This document shows positions 20,244-21,608 of a stretch of DNA of 21,608 nucleotides, piece by piece. The translations under genes were made by a program, and so were the position numbers. Below the pieces are notes generated by a model. The model searched no databases. It saw only the letters and a list, made by a program, of their open reading frames with translations, and had not been told where the DNA came from. The stretch spans positions 1 through 21,608 of the forward strand of contig JAJIRX010000785.1 of NCBI GenBank assembly GCA_023853785.1, given 5' to 3'. The first letter of the stretch is position 1, and every line of letters begins with the position of its first letter. Origin of the DNA: Psilocybe azurescens (Eukaryota > Basidiomycota > Agaricomycetes > Agaricales > Agrocybaceae).

Positions 20244-21579
20244 TATGTGTACAACACACTGTGCTACTTTCTGCGTGGTGAAGGAAAAATAGTGCTTTGT
20301 GTGGCTTCATCTGGCATTGCATCTCTGCTTTTATTGGTGGTCGGACATCACATTCCACTTCAAAATTCCTATCAACATTCATGAGGACTCTACATGCAGT
20401 ATTGGTCGCACTCTGATTTGGCAGAGCTTATTCAGCGTACTGATTTGGTGATATGGGATGAAGCTCCTATGCAAAACCGTTATATTCATGAGGCTGTGGA
20501 CCGCACATTCAAGGATATCCGTAACTGTGACAAGCCATTTGGAGGACTTACTGTTGTGTTTGGTGGAGACTTCAAGCAAATTCTTCCTGTTGTTGTGAAA
20601 GGATCAAGAGCACAAATTGTTGGAGCATGCATGCAGAGGTCACAACTTTGGGGACACATCAAAGTACTTAAGTTGACTGAGAATATGCGCCTGAACACTG
20701 CACATGATGAAGAACGGAAATTTGCACAATGGCAGTTGGATATTGGTCTGGGAAACATACAGATGAATCTGACAACACAACACTTCCTGATCATTTCAAA
20801 TGTGCCAATAATACTGTTGGATCTCTGATTGATACAATATATCCTGGAATCCAGCGGACCACTGGGCATAATGACAAATATTATGCTGAACGGACAATTC
20901 TGTGCAGCAGGAATGATGTGGATGATCTGAACAAAACTATTCTCAACAAATTTCCTGGAGAAGAAAAGGTGTTTCACAGTGCTGATAGCATTTTGAATAA
21001 TCGGGACATGGTGATGAAGGAATTCTGATGTATCCAGTGGAGTATTGAACACAATCAACTGTTCAGGTCTTCCTTGGCCAAGCTTATACTTAAAGTTGGC
21101 TGTCCTATTATGATTTTACGGAATTTGAATGCAAGTGAGGGAGTGTGCAATGGATCGAGGGATTGTGACAAGAATGGGGAACCGTGTTTTGGAAGTTCGA
21201 CTATTGACAGGAGATAGAGCAGGGGAGACAGTTTTTATTCCACGGATTGGGCTGACACCGACGGACACACAAGTTCCATTTGAATTTTGCCACGACAATT
21301 TCCTGTGCGACTGGCATTTGCTATGACAACGATCAATAAAGCACAGGACAATCTGTTTTACATGTTGGACTAAACCTTATTTCTTCACCTTGCACATGGA
21401 CAACTATATGTTGCTATTTCACAGTAACATCTGTGCACAACATCAAGGCTATTTGGGATGAGAGTTCTGGATTAAGTATAACAAAAATATAGTTTACCCT
21501 GAAGTTCTTTCATTGATCATATAGTACTGATTTTTATTTAATATATAAAGTGTTTGTATTATATAAAATTAATTATTTT

Positions 21580-21608
21580 TTTATGAGGGAGGCAGGGGAG
21601 ATGAGCTT
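21580..21608 (+). repeat. Start of the 3' terminal hairpin unit of Helitron B (cut)
   Basis: After an AT-rich run, ATGAGGGAGGCAGGGGAGATG repeats the pattern ATGAGGAGGC / GGGGGATGAGC seen at the end of element A. The second hairpin arm would lie outside the window. Confidence 0.55.

Larger units (their letters stand above)
16230..21524 (+). pseudogene. Helitron RepHel gene (HUH Rep plus PIF1-like helicase), many frameshifts
   Basis: The protein would nick and join single-stranded DNA and unwind the element during rolling-circle transposition. Readable blocks in order: a Pro-rich N-terminus; MDVKCTNCGALHWIE (17341-17385); the Helitron-like N domain (FGMCCFSGKIVLP to HPLYLPLHYVLL); TATANPNWPEI; the HUH motif in GLPHMHMIVFL, with His codons at 18773-18781; the tyrosine motif KYIYKYVYKG (19177-19206); Walker A GPGGTGKT (20220-20243); Walker B LVIWDEAP (about 20446-20465); FGGDFKQILP; and the C-terminal INKAQ and VTSVHNIKAIW. 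More than fifteen frame changes are needed, most of them a net loss of one base, for example at 17392, 18090, 18250, 19075, 19290, 21345 and 21485. After the last correction the frame ends at TAG 21522-21524 (KNIVYPEVL). The coding parts before 17300 and any introns there are uncertain. Confidence 0.9.
15698..21608 (+). mobile_element. Helitron B, RepHel-bearing, cut by the window end
   Basis: The element starts at TCTATAATATAAGAG (15698) directly after element A, in the same orientation. It contains a repeat-rich N-terminal coding region (about 16230-17330) and a RepHel gene (to 21524), then an AT-rich trailer. The last 26 bp (GAGGGAGGCAGGGGAGATGAG) resemble the lead-in and first arm of the hairpin units that end element A, so the 3' terminus should lie just beyond the window. 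Mobilisation of A by the enzyme encoded by a B-like copy is a reasonable inference from the shared ends. Confidence 0.82.

Noticed and set aside
13637..21608. DNA transposon with terminal inverted repeats
   Set aside because: No inverted termini are visible; the 5'-TC start, hairpin 3' region and RepHel protein indicate a Helitron.

Overview
The window looks like nuclear DNA of a mushroom-forming basidiomycete (Agaricomycetes). The genes are cut by many short introns (about 50-75 nt, GT/GC-rich donors, CAG/TAG acceptors). The gene families seen (NF-X1/FAP1 factor, wood-decay type GH5 endoglucanase, DUF6533 seven-helix protein, NAD-dependent reductase, Helitron) are typical of such fungi. All gene models below were built by hand by joining exons across frames; no continuous reading frame shows them.

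Layout. 184-3592 (-): nine-exon NF-X1-type zinc-finger protein, homologue of yeast FAP1, with a RING-like domain, about nine NF-X1 cysteine repeats and an R3H-like tail. 4817-5756 (+): conserved-looking protein of unknown function with one clear intron. 6046-7892 (-): thirteen-exon GH5 endoglucanase with both catalytic glutamates and a TATA box. 8090-10108: no gene recognised. 10109-11838 (+): multi-exon DUF6533 membrane protein, clear at both ends, unresolved in the middle. 12556-13592 (+): reductase of the cinnamoyl-CoA/dihydroflavonol reductase type, broken and losing its 3' end just before a transposon.

From 13637 to the window end lies AT-rich mobile DNA. A non-autonomous Helitron-like element (A, 13637-15697) is followed head-to-tail by a larger Helitron (B, from 15698). 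Both start with the same 30 bp. Element A ends in a cluster of iterated hairpins. Element B carries a repeat-rich N-terminal region and a RepHel (HUH Rep plus PIF1-like helicase) gene with many frameshifts but with its HUH, two-tyrosine, Walker A and Walker B motifs still readable. The window stops where the 3' hairpin unit of B seems to begin.

Main caution: frame breaks occur in five of the six gene models, and most look like loss of one base, often in a short homopolymer. This fits uncorrected sequencing indels as well as real decay, so calling the host genes pseudogenes on frameshifts alone would be unsafe. The genes show no operon-like joint function; the only clear functional unit is the Helitron pair.
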